Below, piece by piece: positions 8,849 to 17,012 of a stretch of DNA of 58,295 bases. Under the pieces are notes generated by a model that saw only the letters and a program-made list of their open reading frames with translations, was not told where the DNA came from and searched no databases. Every line of letters starts with the position of its first letter. Position 1 is the first letter of the stretch. The translations under genes and the position numbers were made by a program. Origin of the DNA: Bryobacterales bacterium (GTDB lineage: Bacteria > Acidobacteriota > Terriglobia > Bryobacterales > Bryobacteraceae); assembly GCA_020851555.1 (NCBI GenBank), contig JADZCM010000045.1, positions 1 to 58,295 of the forward strand. Direction: 5' to 3'.

Positions 8849-10021
8849 ATGAAACTCAAGTCCTTTTTCGCTGGCAGCGTGGAGGCCGCCCTCGGCCTGG
8901 CGCGCGAAGAACTGGGGTCTGAGGCGGTGCTGGTCAACTCTCGCCAGGCGCCGCCCGAGGCGAGGCACATGGGCGAGTACGAGGTAGTCGCCGCGTGGCT
9001 GCCCGAGGAGGCGCCGGGACCGGCCGCCAGCCACACCGAAACCCGCGCCGGGAATACCCTGCCGGGGCGCGCCGGAGCGGCGCCGGGAGCGGATGACCGC
9101 TTCTGGCGGGAGATCGCCGAACTCCGGGCCGAGATGGAGAAGATGCGGAGGGCGGTTTGGCGCGGAGCCTGCCCGGACACGCCGGCCGGCCGGACCAGGG
9201 CTGAGACCGCCGCCATGCTCGCCGACGCCGACGTCGATCCGCAACTGGCCCACGAGATCGCGGCCTGCGTGGAGGCGCGCATGAACGGCGATCCGTTGCT
9301 CGAAGAGGCGGCGGGCGAAGAGGCGGGCGCGGCCGGCGCCCGCGGCGGAGAAACCCTGCGCGATAGCCTCACCGCCGAGATGGCGCGCCGCGTGACGGTG
9401 GACGCCACGCTGGGCAAACCCGAGGCTGCCACTCGCGTGGTGGCCCTGGTGGGGCCCGCCGGCGCCGGCAAGACCACGACCCTGGCCAAACTGGCCGTGC
9501 TGGGGGGCCTGAACCAGCGGCGGCGCGTGCAGATTCTCTCACTCGATACCTACCGGATCGCAGCGGCCGAGCCCCTCCGCACCTACGCGGCGCTCCTCGG
9601 AGTAGGCTTGCAGTCGGTTCCCACGGGACCGGCCCTGGCCTCGGCTCTGGAGGAGTTCCAACACCGGGACCTCATCCTGATCGACACGCCCGGCTTCGGC
9701 CCATGCGACACGGACGCCGCCGCGGAAGTCGCCGGCGCCCTGGCCTCGCGGCCGGAAATCGACACCCACCTGGTCCTACCGGCCACGATGAAATCTGCCG
9801 ATCTAACTTCTGCGGTGGACCGCTTTGAGATCTTCCGGCCCTCCAAGATGCTGTTCACTCGGGTGGACGAAACGTCCTCGCTGGGCACGGCCTACAGCCA
9901 GGCTGCCCGTACCGCCCGTCCGGTGTCGTTTCTGTCGGCTGGCCAGCGGGTTCCGGAGGACGTGGAGGAAGCTACGGGACCACGCCTGGTCCAACTGGTA
10001 TTGCAGGGGCTGCGGATCTGA
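8849..10021 (+). CDS. flhF: Flagellar SRP-like GTPase FlhF
   Basis: A 390-residue protein. It begins MKLKSFFAGSVEAALGLAREELG, the standard FlhF start. A linker and helical N-domain follow, then the SRP-type GTPase G domain with the P-loop GPAGAGKTTTLAKLA at about residue 200, the DTYRIAAAEPLRTYA motif and DTPGFGP. FlhF sets the place and number of flagella, usually with the ATPase FlhG. I prefer ATG 8849, which has GGGAGG at 8839-8844, over an in-frame TTG 15 bases upstream. No flhG lies between flhF and fliA, where it is often found. Confidence 0.93.
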   Translation: MKLKSFFAGSVEAALGLAREELGSEAVLVNSRQAPPEARHMGEYEVVAAWLPEEAPGPAASHTETRAGNTLPGRAGAAPGADDRFWREIAELRAEMEKMRRAVWRGACPDTPAGRTRAETAAMLADADVDPQLAHEIAACVEARMNGDPLLEEAAGEEAGAAGARGGETLRDSLTAEMARRVTVDATLGKPEAATRVVALVGPAGAGKTTTLAKLAVLGGLNQRRRVQILSLDTYRIAAAEPLRTYAALLGVGLQSVPTGPALASALEEFQHRDLILIDTPGFGPCDTDAAAEVAGALASRPEIDTHLVLPATMKSADLTSAVDRFEIFRPSKMLFTRVDETSSLGTAYSQAARTARPVSFLSAGQRVPEDVEEATGPRLVQLVLQGLRI

Positions 10022-10070
10022 GGCCGGGAGCCCCCGGAGGCTCGCCGGGAGCGGCCGGGCAGCTTGAACC

Positions 10071-10817
10071 ATGTACCCGTCCTTGCAGGCTGAGGAAGCG
10101 TGCTCCGAGAGGGAGCGCCTGATCCTGGAACACCTCTCGCAGGTGCGGCTCATTGCCAGGCGCATTCACGAGAGGCTGCCGGAGAGCGTATGCCTGGACG
10201 ACCTGGTGTCGACCGGGATCGTCGGGTTGATCTCCGCCATCGACAACTTCGACCCCTCGCAGAACGTCAAGCTCCGGACATACGCCGAGTACAAGATCCG
10301 CGGGGCGATCCTGGACAGCCTGCGCGGGCTGGATTGGGCCTCGCGAGACAGGCGGCGCAAGGCCAAGCAGATCGAGGCCGCCATCGCCGCCGCCGAACAG
10401 AAGGCCGGACGCACCCCGGCGGAGGAGGAGATCGCCGCCGAACTCCGCGTCGGCCTGGAGGAGTACCGGCAGTGGCTGGTGGATATCCAGGGGCTGGCCA
10501 TGAACAGCCTGGACTACACCGGCGAGTACGGAGACAATCGCAGGCTCCTCGAGACCGTCTCCGACCGCGAGGAGCACTGGCCCTCCCGCCTGCTGGAGTC
10601 GAGCGAACTGGAGAGACTGCTGGCGGAGGCGATCGAACGCATGCCTCAAGTCGAGCGCACCGTGCTCAGCCTCTACTACAAGGAGGAATTGACTCTCCGG
10701 GAAATCGCGGAAGTGATGAAGCTGCACCTTTCGCGCATTTCCCAGTTGAAATCCCAGGCGCTGCTCCGGCTTCGCGCCTACATGGAGAAACGATGGCCCA
10801 ATGAGCGCGGCAGATAG
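10071..10817 (+). CDS. fliA: Flagellar sigma factor FliA (sigma-28)
   Basis: A 248-residue sigma-70-family protein of the FliA/WhiG group. Region 2 contains LDDLVSTGIVGLISAIDNFDP and LRTYAEYKIRGAILDSLRGLDW. Region 3 is RRKAKQIEAAIAAAEQKAGR, and region 4 is the helix-turn-helix LTLREIAEVMKLHLSRISQLK. Sigma-28 directs late flagellar genes and is held back by FlgM until the hook is complete. A matching promoter sits in front of flgM at 14737-14763. The end overlaps the next gene by 17 bases. Confidence 0.95.
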   Translation: MYPSLQAEEACSERERLILEHLSQVRLIARRIHERLPESVCLDDLVSTGIVGLISAIDNFDPSQNVKLRTYAEYKIRGAILDSLRGLDWASRDRRRKAKQIEAAIAAAEQKAGRTPAEEEIAAELRVGLEEYRQWLVDIQGLAMNSLDYTGEYGDNRRLLETVSDREEHWPSRLLESSELERLLAEAIERMPQVERTVLSLYYKEELTLREIAEVMKLHLSRISQLKSQALLRLRAYMEKRWPNERGR

Positions 10818-11646
10818 CAGCGGTGCGCCCTCCGCCACCCGGTTGGCGCAGATCGAATGGCTGGGCCGAACCTGCGGCGAGTCCCTGTCGCAGGTGCTGG
10901 AGGCCCTCACCGGCGAACGGGCCGCCGTGTCCTGGGGCGAAGGCGCTCCTCAGGGCTCAGCGGCCGGGGCGGCCCTGCGCTGGCGGCAGGATTTCGGCCT
11001 GGGCGCGGGCGCGGCGGTGCTGGCGACGCTGGCCGCGGATAGCTGGCGGAAGATCGGGGCCAGAGTGCTGGGCGCCGCCGGGGTGGAAGAGCCGGGGGAG
11101 CAGGAGTCGCGGAATACCTGCCTGGAGGTCCTCTCCCAGTCCTTCGCCGGGTTACAGAAGGCGATTGAACAGCGGACCGGACGGGCGGTGGCGTCCGCCG
11201 GCCAGGAGGCGGAGAACTGGCCGGAGGCCGAGCGCGCCGGGAGTCTCAAGATCGTCCATCCGGACGGGCTGGAGTCAAGCGTCGAACTGGCTTGCACACC
11301 GCCTTTGCTTGAAGCCCTTGGCCATACCGGGGATGCTCACAGCAGGCCGGCGCCGCCGGCGGCCGAGGCTCTGTCTGCCTCGGCGACCCTGGATCTGCTG
11401 CGCGACATCGAGCTTCCGGTAAGCATCTCCTTCGGCCGCACCGAGATGGCGCTTCAGGATGTGGTCAAGCTGACGGCGGGGTCGGTGATAGAACTGGACC
11501 GCTCCGTCAACGACCCGGTGTCCGTGATCGTGAACGGCACGGCGGTGGCGCTCGGCGAGGTGGTCGTCATGGAGGGCAACTATGGAGTGCGCATCCGGGA
11601 AGTGCTGAGCCGCGAGAAACTGCTGCGTTCCAGCGGCGTGCGATGA
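10801..11646 (+). CDS. FliN/FliY-type motor switch protein with long N-terminal region
   Basis: A 281-residue protein whose last 80 residues are a clear SpoA domain (LLRDIELPVSISFGRTEMAL, then VIVNGTAVALGEVVV and GVRIREVLS), as in FliN. The first 190 residues are unlike the short N-terminal tail of FliN. They could be a CheC-like or FliM-like middle domain as in Bacillus FliY, but I cannot see the CheC Glu/Asn phosphatase signature. It begins inside the 3' end of fliA and is followed by a small flagellar-locus membrane protein. It likely sits in the C-ring together with the short FliN at 3311; fliM is not in the window. Confidence 0.8.
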   Translation: MSAADSSGAPSATRLAQIEWLGRTCGESLSQVLEALTGERAAVSWGEGAPQGSAAGAALRWRQDFGLGAGAAVLATLAADSWRKIGARVLGAAGVEEPGEQESRNTCLEVLSQSFAGLQKAIEQRTGRAVASAGQEAENWPEAERAGSLKIVHPDGLESSVELACTPPLLEALGHTGDAHSRPAPPAAEALSASATLDLLRDIELPVSISFGRTEMALQDVVKLTAGSVIELDRSVNDPVSVIVNGTAVALGEVVVMEGNYGVRIREVLSREKLLRSSGVR

Positions 11647-11656
11647 GGAGCCCGCG

Positions 11657-12055
11657 ATGACGTGGAACTGGCTGCTTCAGTTCGCGGTCAACGGCGTCCT
11701 GACGGGCGCCGGTTGGCTGCTGTGTCTCTACCTGTTCTTCAGCTTCAAGCGGGAACTCCTGCGCGAGCGTGGGTGCGCCGGCGACCGGTACGCTGCCGTT
11801 GAGCAAGAATTGGAGGCGCTGAGGACATCCCTCGGCCGCCTGGAGGCCTCGCTCAGCGAAACCAGCCGCAAGGCCGACCTGTTGATCCAGCCGCCCCCGG
11901 CAGCCTCCGGCCTGAACATCACCAAGCGCAGCCAGGCGCTGCGCATGCACCGCCGGGGAGAGACGCCCGAGAACATCGCCGCCGCTTTGGGCATGCCCCA
12001 ACTCGAAGTCGCTCTCCTGCTGAAGGTAGAGCAGATCGGAGCAGGGAAAGCGTAA
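11657..12055 (+). CDS. Membrane-anchored coiled-coil protein with HTH-like tail (DUF2802-like layout)
   Basis: A 132-residue protein in three parts. A single N-terminal transmembrane helix spans residues about 5-28. A charged heptad-like coiled coil follows (about 30-75, EQELEALRTSLGRLEASLSE). The tail is a basic helix-turn-helix-like segment (about 92-130, RSQALRMHRRGETPENIAAA). The layout resembles small DUF2802/DUF6115-type proteins found next to flhF-fliA in other bacteria, whose role is not well known. It is the last gene of this flagellar operon, and a strong hairpin follows at 12092-12121. The ATG has GAGGAG just upstream. Confidence 0.7.
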   Translation: MTWNWLLQFAVNGVLTGAGWLLCLYLFFSFKRELLRERGCAGDRYAAVEQELEALRTSLGRLEASLSETSRKADLLIQPPPAASGLNITKRSQALRMHRRGETPENIAAALGMPQLEVALLLKVEQIGAGKA

Positions 12056-12091
12056 CCATCCGCCCGCGCGGATGCGGCGGCGCATGAAACC

Positions 12092-12121
12092 CCGGCGCCC
12101 GCAGGCGGCTGCGTGCGCCGG
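12092..12121. terminator. Hairpin between convergent genes, probable bidirectional terminator
   Basis: The arms CCGGCGC (12092-12098) and GCGCCGG (12115-12121) pair exactly. Inside them CGCAG (12100-12104) pairs with CTGCG (12109-12113) around a GCGG loop, with one C/T mismatch. This gives a 12-bp GC stem in the 78-base gap between a + strand operon end and a - strand gene end. No T-tract follows on either strand, so factor-independent termination is uncertain. Confidence 0.55.
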
Positions 12122-12133
12122 CTTGAGATCACT

Positions 12134-13153
12134 TCACCGGGCAGCGGCCGGGAGCGTGTAGAATTCGTAGGTCCACTTCCAGGAGGTTTCCTCGCCCGGT
12201 TGTACCGCCAAAGCGATGAACGGCTCGATCGCCAGCACCCTGCGGATGGACCACAGGCGGTTATCGGCGAGAGGGCGATCCCCCACAATCCGCATGCCCG
12301 CGCCCAGCGTCCGGTTCTCGATCCGGATGTCGTGGTCCCCCGGATCCGCTCCGAAACCCTCGACCGGTACGCTTACCACTTGCTTGTCCTCGAGCGTCCG
12401 CAGGTAGACGATCTGGCGGTCCCGGACTTCGGCCATTTCCTTGTCGGGGGAACGGGTTGTCTGGATGCGATACGGAACCGAGAGCGTGAAATCGGGACCG
12501 GTGGGCCGCTTGTCGAGGGTGAGGAAGTTGTGGTTGTACACCGTGCCGCGGATCGGCTGTTTTCCGGTATTCCTGAGCGAATGTTCCAACGTCAGGACCG
12601 GCTTGCCGGCCTCCAGCCGTACGGTCTTCCGGTAGACGTAGCCGTAGCCCGAAGCGGGATCCGAGAGCTGGTGCGTGAATTCCACCGAGCCCCGGCTCCG
12701 GCGCACGGTCCATTTCCCGCCGTCAGCGATCTCGAAGAGCGTGAAAGACGCGTACGGCCGCTCGTCCTTGCGCAGAGCGCCGACGCCGATCTTGAGGAAC
12801 GTCCCGCCCGGCTTGGCCTCGTCGAAGCCCATGACCTGAAACTCCTCCGCCGGTCCGGTTGCGGCGGAGCAGGCGCCGGCGATGAGCCGGCCGTTTTCGT
12901 AGGTGTAGTCGCGGACCTTGGGGTCCATGGCGTCGAACCAGGGTCCGAAGTAGTCGTGTCCCCGGTAGACCAGGCTGTGGATGATCCCCGACCAGTCAAA
13001 GCGTGTTCCACGGTAGAATCCCTTTGCGGCGTCGGGCAGGTATAGCTTCGCGGTTATCCGGCCGTTGCTGATCTCGGCCTGAGGGTAATCGGCGGCGTCC
13101 GCTGATCTCAGGCAGACGCCCACGCAAGCGGTGACGAGCAGTATTCGGAGCAT
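12134..13153 (-). CDS. Exported protein of unknown function (possible sugar-mutarotase fold)
   Basis: A 339-residue protein with a signal peptide (about residues 1-20, LLVTACVGVCLRSADA). I do not recognise a named family with certainty. The body is beta-rich with a repeated pattern of aromatic and charged strands (YRGHDYFGPWFDAMDP, LTLEHSLRNTGKQPI, VYNHNFLTLD) reminiscent of galactose-mutarotase-like beta-sandwich proteins. It lies between the two flagellar operons on the opposite strand, directly downstream of the sigma-54 activator, but nothing in it suggests a flagellar job. The ATG is preceded by GAGGGG. It may simply be an unrelated neighbour. Confidence 0.72.
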   Translation of the reverse strand: MLRILLVTACVGVCLRSADAADYPQAEISNGRITAKLYLPDAAKGFYRGTRFDWSGIIHSLVYRGHDYFGPWFDAMDPKVRDYTYENGRLIAGACSAATGPAEEFQVMGFDEAKPGGTFLKIGVGALRKDERPYASFTLFEIADGGKWTVRRSRGSVEFTHQLSDPASGYGYVYRKTVRLEAGKPVLTLEHSLRNTGKQPIRGTVYNHNFLTLDKRPTGPDFTLSVPYRIQTTRSPDKEMAEVRDRQIVYLRTLEDKQVVSVPVEGFGADPGDHDIRIENRTLGAGMRIVGDRPLADNRLWSIRRVLAIEPFIALAVQPGEETSWKWTYEFYTLPAAAR

Positions 13154-13246
13154 GGCAGACCCCTCTTATTATGCTCCAGGCATGGGCGGCGGGCGATCAT
13201 CGGCCTTCCGCCCACCAGCCCGCCGGCGAACGCCGCTGGCGGCCGC

Positions 13247-14647
13247 CTACCGTCCGCAGGCGGCACGGGCTTCCAGGCTGCGCAGCTTGGCCGACAGTGT
13301 GGTTCTCTTCAGCCGCAGCAGATCGGCGGCTCGCTTCTTGTTGCCGCCCGACCGCAGCATGGCCTGTTCGAGGATCTGTCGCTCAAACGCCCCGACGGTC
13401 TGGTCGTAGTCCAGTCCGCCTGCCGGCACGGTGATGGAGCTGTGCGAGGCGGCGGCCACCGCCCTGGTGGGCAGGCCGGACCCCACCGGGAAATCACTCG
13501 ACTGCAGCGTCTCACGGTCTCCGCTGAGCGCAACCGCCATCTCGACGGCGTTTTCAAGCTGACGGACATTTCCCGGCCAGGTGAATGCGGTCAGCCGGTC
13601 GAGGGTCTCCTGGCGCACCGTTTTGGCCGGAGTTCCTTCCTGCCGGGCGATCTTGTCCAAAAAGTGCCGTACCAACAAGGGGATATCGCAGGTCCGCTCG
13701 CGCAGCGGCGGCATGGTGACGGGCACCACGTTAAGCCGGTAGTAAAGATCTTCACGGAATTTCCCCAGGCGGACTCTTTCCACAAGGTCCGCGTTGGAGG
13801 CCGCGGCCACGCGGATATCGACGCGTATGGTTTCCGAACTACCCAGCCGCTGGAACTCCCGCTCCTGCAACACCCGCAGCAGCTTCACCTGCAACTCCAG
13901 GGGCATGTCTCCGATTTCGTCCAAGAACAGAGTTCCGCCATCCGCCTGTTCGAACCGCCCCACGCGGTGGTTGACGGCGCCCGTGAAGGCGCCCTTCACG
14001 TGACCGAACAGCTCGGCCTCCAGCAAGTGCTCCGGCAGAGCGCTGCAATTGACTGTAACTAAAGGCTTTGAAGCCCGCGGCCCGGCCAGGTGCAGCGATC
14101 GGGCAGCCATTTCCTTGCCCGTGCCGGTCTCGCCCGTGATCAGGACCGTGCACCGTCTTGCGCCCACCAGGCGTATGACCTCGAGCACTTTCCGGATGGC
14201 CCTGCTGCGGCCTACCAGGAGGTTCGACCAGGGTTCGGCAGCCGCGCCCTCCGCCAGACGGAGGAGGGCCAGAGAACGGCCAGCCTCCACCGCTGTCTCC
14301 AACCGTCCCGCCAGTTGCGCCGGATCAACACGCCCCGGGATGAAACCGGCCGCGCCGAGCGCGCCCAGGCGGAAGGCCTCCTCGGGTGTTCCGGCCGGAT
14401 CGTGGACCACCACGCCGGTTCCCCGCGCCATGCGATGGAGTGTTTCAACCAGTTCGGCCGCCGTCCAGTCCTCCAACGGGCAACTGATCAGGACGGCATC
14501 CGCGCCCACCTCCCGCAGGTGGTCAAAAGCCGCGGCCGGGTGAGGAACAAATGTCCAATCGTAGCCGATAAGAGGTTCGGCGGCGGAAAGTTCGCGTGCC
14601 GTCGCGGGTGCCGGCGACAGCCAGAGAATAGTGGGCTTTGAAGGCAT
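13247..14647 (-). CDS. Sigma-54-dependent activator with degenerate receiver domain
   Basis: A 466-residue NtrC-type regulator. Residues about 1-125 fold like a receiver, but the acidic pocket is replaced (ILWLS where active receivers have Asp pairs, and VLISCPLED at the phosphoacceptor strand), so normal Asp phosphorylation is unlikely. The AAA+ domain is intact, with Walker A GETGTGKE, the sigma-54 contact motif GAFTGA and Walker B LFLDEIGDMP. The C-terminus is a Fis-type helix-turn-helix (NKKRAADLLRLKRTTLSAKL). FleQ/FlrC-like activators of this build turn on early flagellar genes, and its place, divergent from flgM, fits that role. I chose ATG 14647 over an in-frame TTG 24 bases upstream. 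Confidence 0.92.
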   Translation of the reverse strand: MPSKPTILWLSPAPATARELSAAEPLIGYDWTFVPHPAAAFDHLREVGADAVLISCPLEDWTAAELVETLHRMARGTGVVVHDPAGTPEEAFRLGALGAAGFIPGRVDPAQLAGRLETAVEAGRSLALLRLAEGAAAEPWSNLLVGRSRAIRKVLEVIRLVGARRCTVLITGETGTGKEMAARSLHLAGPRASKPLVTVNCSALPEHLLEAELFGHVKGAFTGAVNHRVGRFEQADGGTLFLDEIGDMPLELQVKLLRVLQEREFQRLGSSETIRVDIRVAAASNADLVERVRLGKFREDLYYRLNVVPVTMPPLRERTCDIPLLVRHFLDKIARQEGTPAKTVRQETLDRLTAFTWPGNVRQLENAVEMAVALSGDRETLQSSDFPVGSGLPTRAVAAASHSSITVPAGGLDYDQTVGAFERQILEQAMLRSGGNKKRAADLLRLKRTTLSAKLRSLEARAACGR

Positions 14648-14736
14648 TCCAACGTGAAGACTGATCGGCAAGCGCCGGAGAGAGTTTACGCAGCGCGGCC
14701 GGCAATTGCCACTGTCAGGTTATTACCGGCGGAGTC

Positions 14737-14763
14737 TAAAGTCTCTCCTTAGGCGGTCGATAA
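14737..14763 (+). promoter_or_regulatory. Sigma-28 (FliA) promoter for flgM-flgN-flgK-flgL
   Basis: TAAA at 14737-14740, a 15-base spacer, then GTCGATAA at 14756-14763. The sigma-28 consensus is TAAA-N15-GCCGATAA, so only one base differs. It lies 53 bases before the flgM start, and the matching sigma factor is encoded at 10071. Confidence 0.85.
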
Positions 14764-14815
14764 GGAGAAAAGGAGAGCCGGAGGCGAGGCGGCAACCTTG
14801 CCGGGCGGGTGACAC

Positions 14816-15136
14816 ATGAGAGTTGACGATCGCAATCTGGCCGGGAGCCAGGCGACGCAGTCCGGGCAGGCGAACCAGGCGCAACAGGTCGGCCGGTCCC
14901 ACGAGGTCAAACCGGCGGATATCCGCCCGGCGGCGGGCGCGGACCGCGTGGAACTCTCCGGCCTGACCGGAGATCTGGCGCGGGCGCTGGCGGCCAGCGG
15001 GCGCGAACGCGCCGGCCGCATCGCCGAACTCGCGCAGGAGTACTCCTCGGGCCGGTACCATGTGGATGCCAGGGCAGTCAGCCGGGCCATCGTGGCTGAA
15101 ATGCGCGCCCTGGATCCCAAGACCGCCGGACTCTGA
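14816..15136 (+). CDS. flgM: Anti-sigma-28 factor FlgM
   Basis: A 106-residue, mostly disordered protein whose C-terminal half has the FlgM pattern: DRVELSG near residue 42, RAGRIAELAQEYSSGRYHVD and ARAVSRAIVAEM. FlgM binds FliA in the cytoplasm until the finished hook exports it. The sigma-28 promoter in front (14737-14763) would make it part of its own feedback loop. It is the first gene of the flgM-flgN-flgK-flgL operon. Confidence 0.92.
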   Translation: MRVDDRNLAGSQATQSGQANQAQQVGRSHEVKPADIRPAAGADRVELSGLTGDLARALAASGRERAGRIAELAQEYSSGRYHVDARAVSRAIVAEMRALDPKTAGL

Positions 15137-15180
15137 GCAGGCAGACCGGAACCCCGGAGAAGGGACCAGAGCGCGCGAAC

Positions 15181-15549
15181 ATGACTCGGCCGGACCTGAA
15201 TCAGCCAATACAGGGCGTGAGCGAGGCGCTGGAGCGAGCGTGCCGGCTGTTGCTCCGGCCTGACCTCCCCGCACTGGAATGCAGTCTGGAAGAACTCGTT
15301 GAGGCCAGGCGATATGCGGAGACCCTCATCGCAAGAGCGGAGCGCCTGTCTGTGACTGGCGGCAGCCTGCCCGTGGAAGGACTTGCACGTTTGAGCCGGG
15401 GACTCCTCAGGGCGCGAGCGCTGCTGGACCAGGGAGCCGGTTTCTGGGAGGGATGGACCCGCTGCCGCAACGCGTTGACGGACGGGTACGGGGCAGGGGG
15501 CGGTCCGGTGCAGCCGCCGGTCCGCGGCGCTCTGTCGCTGGAGGCCTAG
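15181..15549 (+). CDS. flgN: Probable FlgN-type export chaperone for FlgK and FlgL
   Basis: A 122-residue, mainly helical acidic/basic protein between flgM and flgK, the usual flgN position. FlgN chaperones keep the hook-filament junction proteins FlgK and FlgL soluble and deliver them to FlhA. Sequence conservation in this family is poor, so the call rests on size, predicted helices (SEALERACRLLLRP, LEELVEARRYAETLIARAERL) and order. It starts 44 bases after flgM and ends four bases before flgK. Confidence 0.65.
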   Translation: MTRPDLNQPIQGVSEALERACRLLLRPDLPALECSLEELVEARRYAETLIARAERLSVTGGSLPVEGLARLSRGLLRARALLDQGAGFWEGWTRCRNALTDGYGAGGGPVQPPVRGALSLEA

Positions 15550-15553
15550 AGAC

Positions 15554-16993
15554 TTGTCGAATCTGCTCACCGCCCTGGTTTCCAGCTCCAACGCCCTCGA
15601 GGTCCTCCAACGGGCCCTGATCGTCTCCCAAAACAACGTGGCCAACGCCTCCACGCCGGGCTATGCCGCTCAACGCATGCTCTTGCAGGCAATGGAGTTC
15701 GAGCCTGGCGAGGGGCTGATCGGCGGGGTACGGGCAGGCCAGATACAGTCGGCGCGGGATCTGTATGCCGAACAGGCCGTGCGCAGGCAAATGGAGTCGC
15801 TCGGGCGCTTCAAGCAGATGGCCGAGAGCCTGGCGTCCCTGGAGCCGGTCTTCAACGCAACCGGTGCGAGTGGCATCCCAGGCGCCCTGAACCGCCTGTT
15901 CAGCAGTTTTTCCGCTTGGAGCGCGGACCCGAACAGCATGACTGCCCGGCAGGCGGTCCTCGACAGCGCCGGGCAACTGGTTCAATCCTTCCGCCAGGCG
16001 GACGCCAGTCTGGAGAAAGCCGCCAGGGACACGGACCGGCAACTGCACCAAACCGTAGAGCGGATCAACCAGCTCGGCTCAGAACTGCTCGCGTGCAACG
16101 CGGCCCGGCGGCGGGGCGCCTCCGGTGACGCCGGGCTCGACGCCCGGATTCAGAATGTTCTGGAGGAACTCTCCGAATTGGTGGACTTCACCTCCTTGCA
16201 GCAGGAAGACGGCACCGTGACGGTGTTGATCGGAGGGCAGGGTCCGCTGGTGGTGGGAGAGCACCTGTACGGTCTCCGCCTGAACTTCGACATGCCCGCT
16301 GTTCCACCTCCGCTCTATCCGGGAGCTCCCGCCCCGGTGCGCCTGGAGGCGTTCGGCGGCGGCGAGATCACCGGACTGGTCCAGCAAGGGCGGTTGGGAG
16401 GGCTGCTGGAATTCCGCAACACCGTGCTGCCCTCCGTCGCCGGAGATGCATACCACACCGGCGAGTTGAACGTTCTCGCCGGCTCGCTGGCCGGCCGGAT
16501 CAACCAGATCCTGGCCGCCGGGCGTATCTCGGATGGACCGCCGCCGCAGCCGGGAGTGGCCCTTTTCACCTACGACGTCTCCAACGCCGCCACGGCGGCC
16601 CGCACATTGGATCTGAACCCGGCCATCACAGCGGGCACGCTGGCCGCCATCAGCCCAGGTCCTCCTTACGTGAGCAACGGGACAGCCCTCCGGCTGGCGG
16701 AACTGTCGAATCCTCGGGAGGGCGCGGACGGGATCGAGGGCCATAGCTACGTGGAGTATTACGGCCGGTTGGCGGGCCGGGTCGGACGCCTGCTGGCCGA
16801 CGCCGGCGAGAGCCGGAACTTCGGGGCCGAGATGGTGGCGCAGGCCAGGTTCCTGCGCGAGCAACTCTCCGGGGTCTCGCTGGACGAAGAGGCGATCAGA
16901 ATCATTGAATACCAGAGGGCCTACCAGGCCAATGCCAGGATGGTGAGCGTCCTCAGCGATATGACCGAAATCGCCGTGAATCTGTTGCGCTGA
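15554..16993 (+). CDS. flgK: Hook-filament junction protein FlgK
   Basis: A 479-residue axial protein. The N-terminal helix and signature are LVSSSNALEVLQRALIVSQN and NNVANASTPGYAAQR, and the C-terminal helix is EYQRAYQANARMVSVLSDM. FlgK (HAP1) links hook to filament. The start codon is TTG at 15554, four bases after the upstream gene. Length is near the short end for FlgK (E. coli 547), owing to a smaller middle domain. Confidence 0.94.
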   Translation: MSNLLTALVSSSNALEVLQRALIVSQNNVANASTPGYAAQRMLLQAMEFEPGEGLIGGVRAGQIQSARDLYAEQAVRRQMESLGRFKQMAESLASLEPVFNATGASGIPGALNRLFSSFSAWSADPNSMTARQAVLDSAGQLVQSFRQADASLEKAARDTDRQLHQTVERINQLGSELLACNAARRRGASGDAGLDARIQNVLEELSELVDFTSLQQEDGTVTVLIGGQGPLVVGEHLYGLRLNFDMPAVPPPLYPGAPAPVRLEAFGGGEITGLVQQGRLGGLLEFRNTVLPSVAGDAYHTGELNVLAGSLAGRINQILAAGRISDGPPPQPGVALFTYDVSNAATAARTLDLNPAITAGTLAAISPGPPYVSNGTALRLAELSNPREGADGIEGHSYVEYYGRLAGRVGRLLADAGESRNFGAEMVAQARFLREQLSGVSLDEEAIRIIEYQRAYQANARMVSVLSDMTEIAVNLLR

Positions 16994-17012
16994 ACGTGAC
17001 AGGGAGGCTGAC

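Noticed and set aside
14691..14715. Possible sigma-54 promoter (TGGCAATTGCC) near the activator gene
   Set aside because: The -24 GG and -12 GC dinucleotides do not have the required spacing on either strand.
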